From the NCBI RefSeq assembly GCF_963678635.1, contig NC_087071.1, positions 4,169,624-4,233,623 of the forward strand: 64,000 nucleotides of DNA, read 5' to 3'. The DNA is from Symsagittifera roscoffensis (lineage: Eukaryota; Xenacoelomorpha; Acoela; Convolutidae). Position 1 is the stretch's first letter. The number at the start of each line of letters is the position of its first letter. This document shows, piece after piece, positions 63,298-64,000 of the stretch. The notes under the pieces are model-generated. The model worked only from the letters and a program-made list of their open reading frames with translations. It ran no database searches and had not been told where the DNA came from. The translations under genes and the position numbers were made by a program.

Positions 63298-63550
63298 ATG
63301 AACTTGAAACTGGCGGTTTTCTGTGGAAAATCTGAAGATTTTCCTGCTTGGTCGACAAAGTTTGTGGCGCTTATACACACCAAGGGCGAGGGCCTGTTCA
63401 GGAGGGTGATGGGCAATGATGATCTGCCAGAGGCTGAGCCTACTCTACCCGAGAGCATGAAGGCTGAATCAACAGGCAGTCTACAATACCGAGATGCAAG
63501 AGCTAGCAGTGTTGACCCAGCAGATGGAAGAAAATCAAAACACTCGCGAA
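63298..63550 (+). pseudogene. Ty1/copia gag, N-terminal part, frameshifted and truncated
   Basis: From ATG 63298: MNLKLAVFCGKSEDFPAWST then KFVALIHTKG, the usual copia gag opening with its W. Near 63455-63470 the homologous frame shifts (RLNQQAVYNTEMQELAVLTQ continues in another frame), and similarity ends near 63550 in an A-rich stretch. The rest of gag and all of pol are missing from the window. Confidence 0.65.
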
Positions 63551-64000
63551 AAAAAACAATAATGTTCTATTTTAGAAAAAATATCCGGGTTTTGAGAGAA
63601 AAAGTAGGAATTAACGACTTCAACACTGTAAAAAAACCGATAATCGAAATTAAACACTATCGGTTGATTCATATATTTTTTGGTTAATAACTTTTATATA
63701 GTTGAAATTAATCAGAAAGATTGCGTGTGGAAGATTTTGGCCGCAGTAAAAATCAAAAACCGCGTCCAACCCACTTATTTTTCCTTGGATTTTCAAAAAA
63801 TATTGTTCTTTTGTAAAAAAGGCCTAAAAAATTTTGGCAGACAAATAGCACTTTTGCTGAATTTTAACACTGAAAATGATAAAACTGATCCGAAACAAAA
63901 AAGTTTCATTATCCGATAGTTTTTTTAATTAATTATCTTTTTAGACATGAGTTTCGTACAAAATGATTTTTTTAGAAGATGTTAGCCGGAGCAGAAATCA
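63551..64000. other. Right edge, no gene recognised
   Basis: Short frames only. The sequence after the copia gag break does not look like copia. Confidence 0.4.

Overview
The window is AT-rich animal DNA dominated by repeats, with spliced genes whose acceptors read TTTCAG or TTTGCAG, long homopolymer-rich spacers and many G/C tracts. Nematode-like acceptors, a rhodopsin-type receptor, a PLAT-domain gene and a Maverick/Polinton relic all point to an invertebrate metazoan. A nematode is possible, but the species cannot be fixed from sequence alone. There is one 200-base assembly gap (38527-38726).

Layout. 1-2.5 kb: the 5' part of a Ty3/gypsy element on the minus strand (broken gag, open pol running off the edge). 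4.5-6.8 kb: a small secreted-peptide locus on the minus strand, with a signal-peptide exon, three further copies of one 56-nt exon-like block every ~540 bp, and a cysteine-rich last exon. 8.17-27.09 kb: a young 18.9-kb Ty3/gypsy-type element on the minus strand (410-bp LTRs with one mismatch, 4-bp target duplication CTTA). It carries a basic 155-aa ORF, a 2740-aa Gag-Pol, two small membrane ORFs, a 377-codon ORF with no ATG, an 872-aa envelope-like protein and a 601-aa ORF of unknown function. 27.3-28.0 and 35.6-36.7 kb: two non-autonomous terminal-inverted-repeat elements of one family, with G-rich interiors. 31.6-35.5 kb: exons of a GPCR on the minus strand. 38.7-41.4 kb: two exons of a PLAT-domain gene on the minus strand, interrupted by the gap. 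42.8-45.4 and 58.2-60.6 kb: two paralogous two-exon genes on the plus strand, unfamiliar, with an LRAT/NlpC-like N-terminal half. 50.3-53.1 kb: a decayed Maverick/Polinton (ATPase, integrase, a capsid-associated type protein). 53.9-55.5 kb: a degenerate tandem array. 61.5-62.7 kb: retroelement debris. 62.9-63.6 kb: LTR, primer site and truncated gag of a Ty1/copia element.

The most unusual object is the 18.9-kb element. All its main frames are open, two gene junctions are ATGA stop/start overlaps, one long frame lacks any ATG, and its 5' leader holds four ~113-bp repeats whose hairpin arms differ in sequence but stay complementary. Together this suggests a possibly active retrovirus-like element with an accessory-gene cassette that I do not recognise from described gypsy elements.
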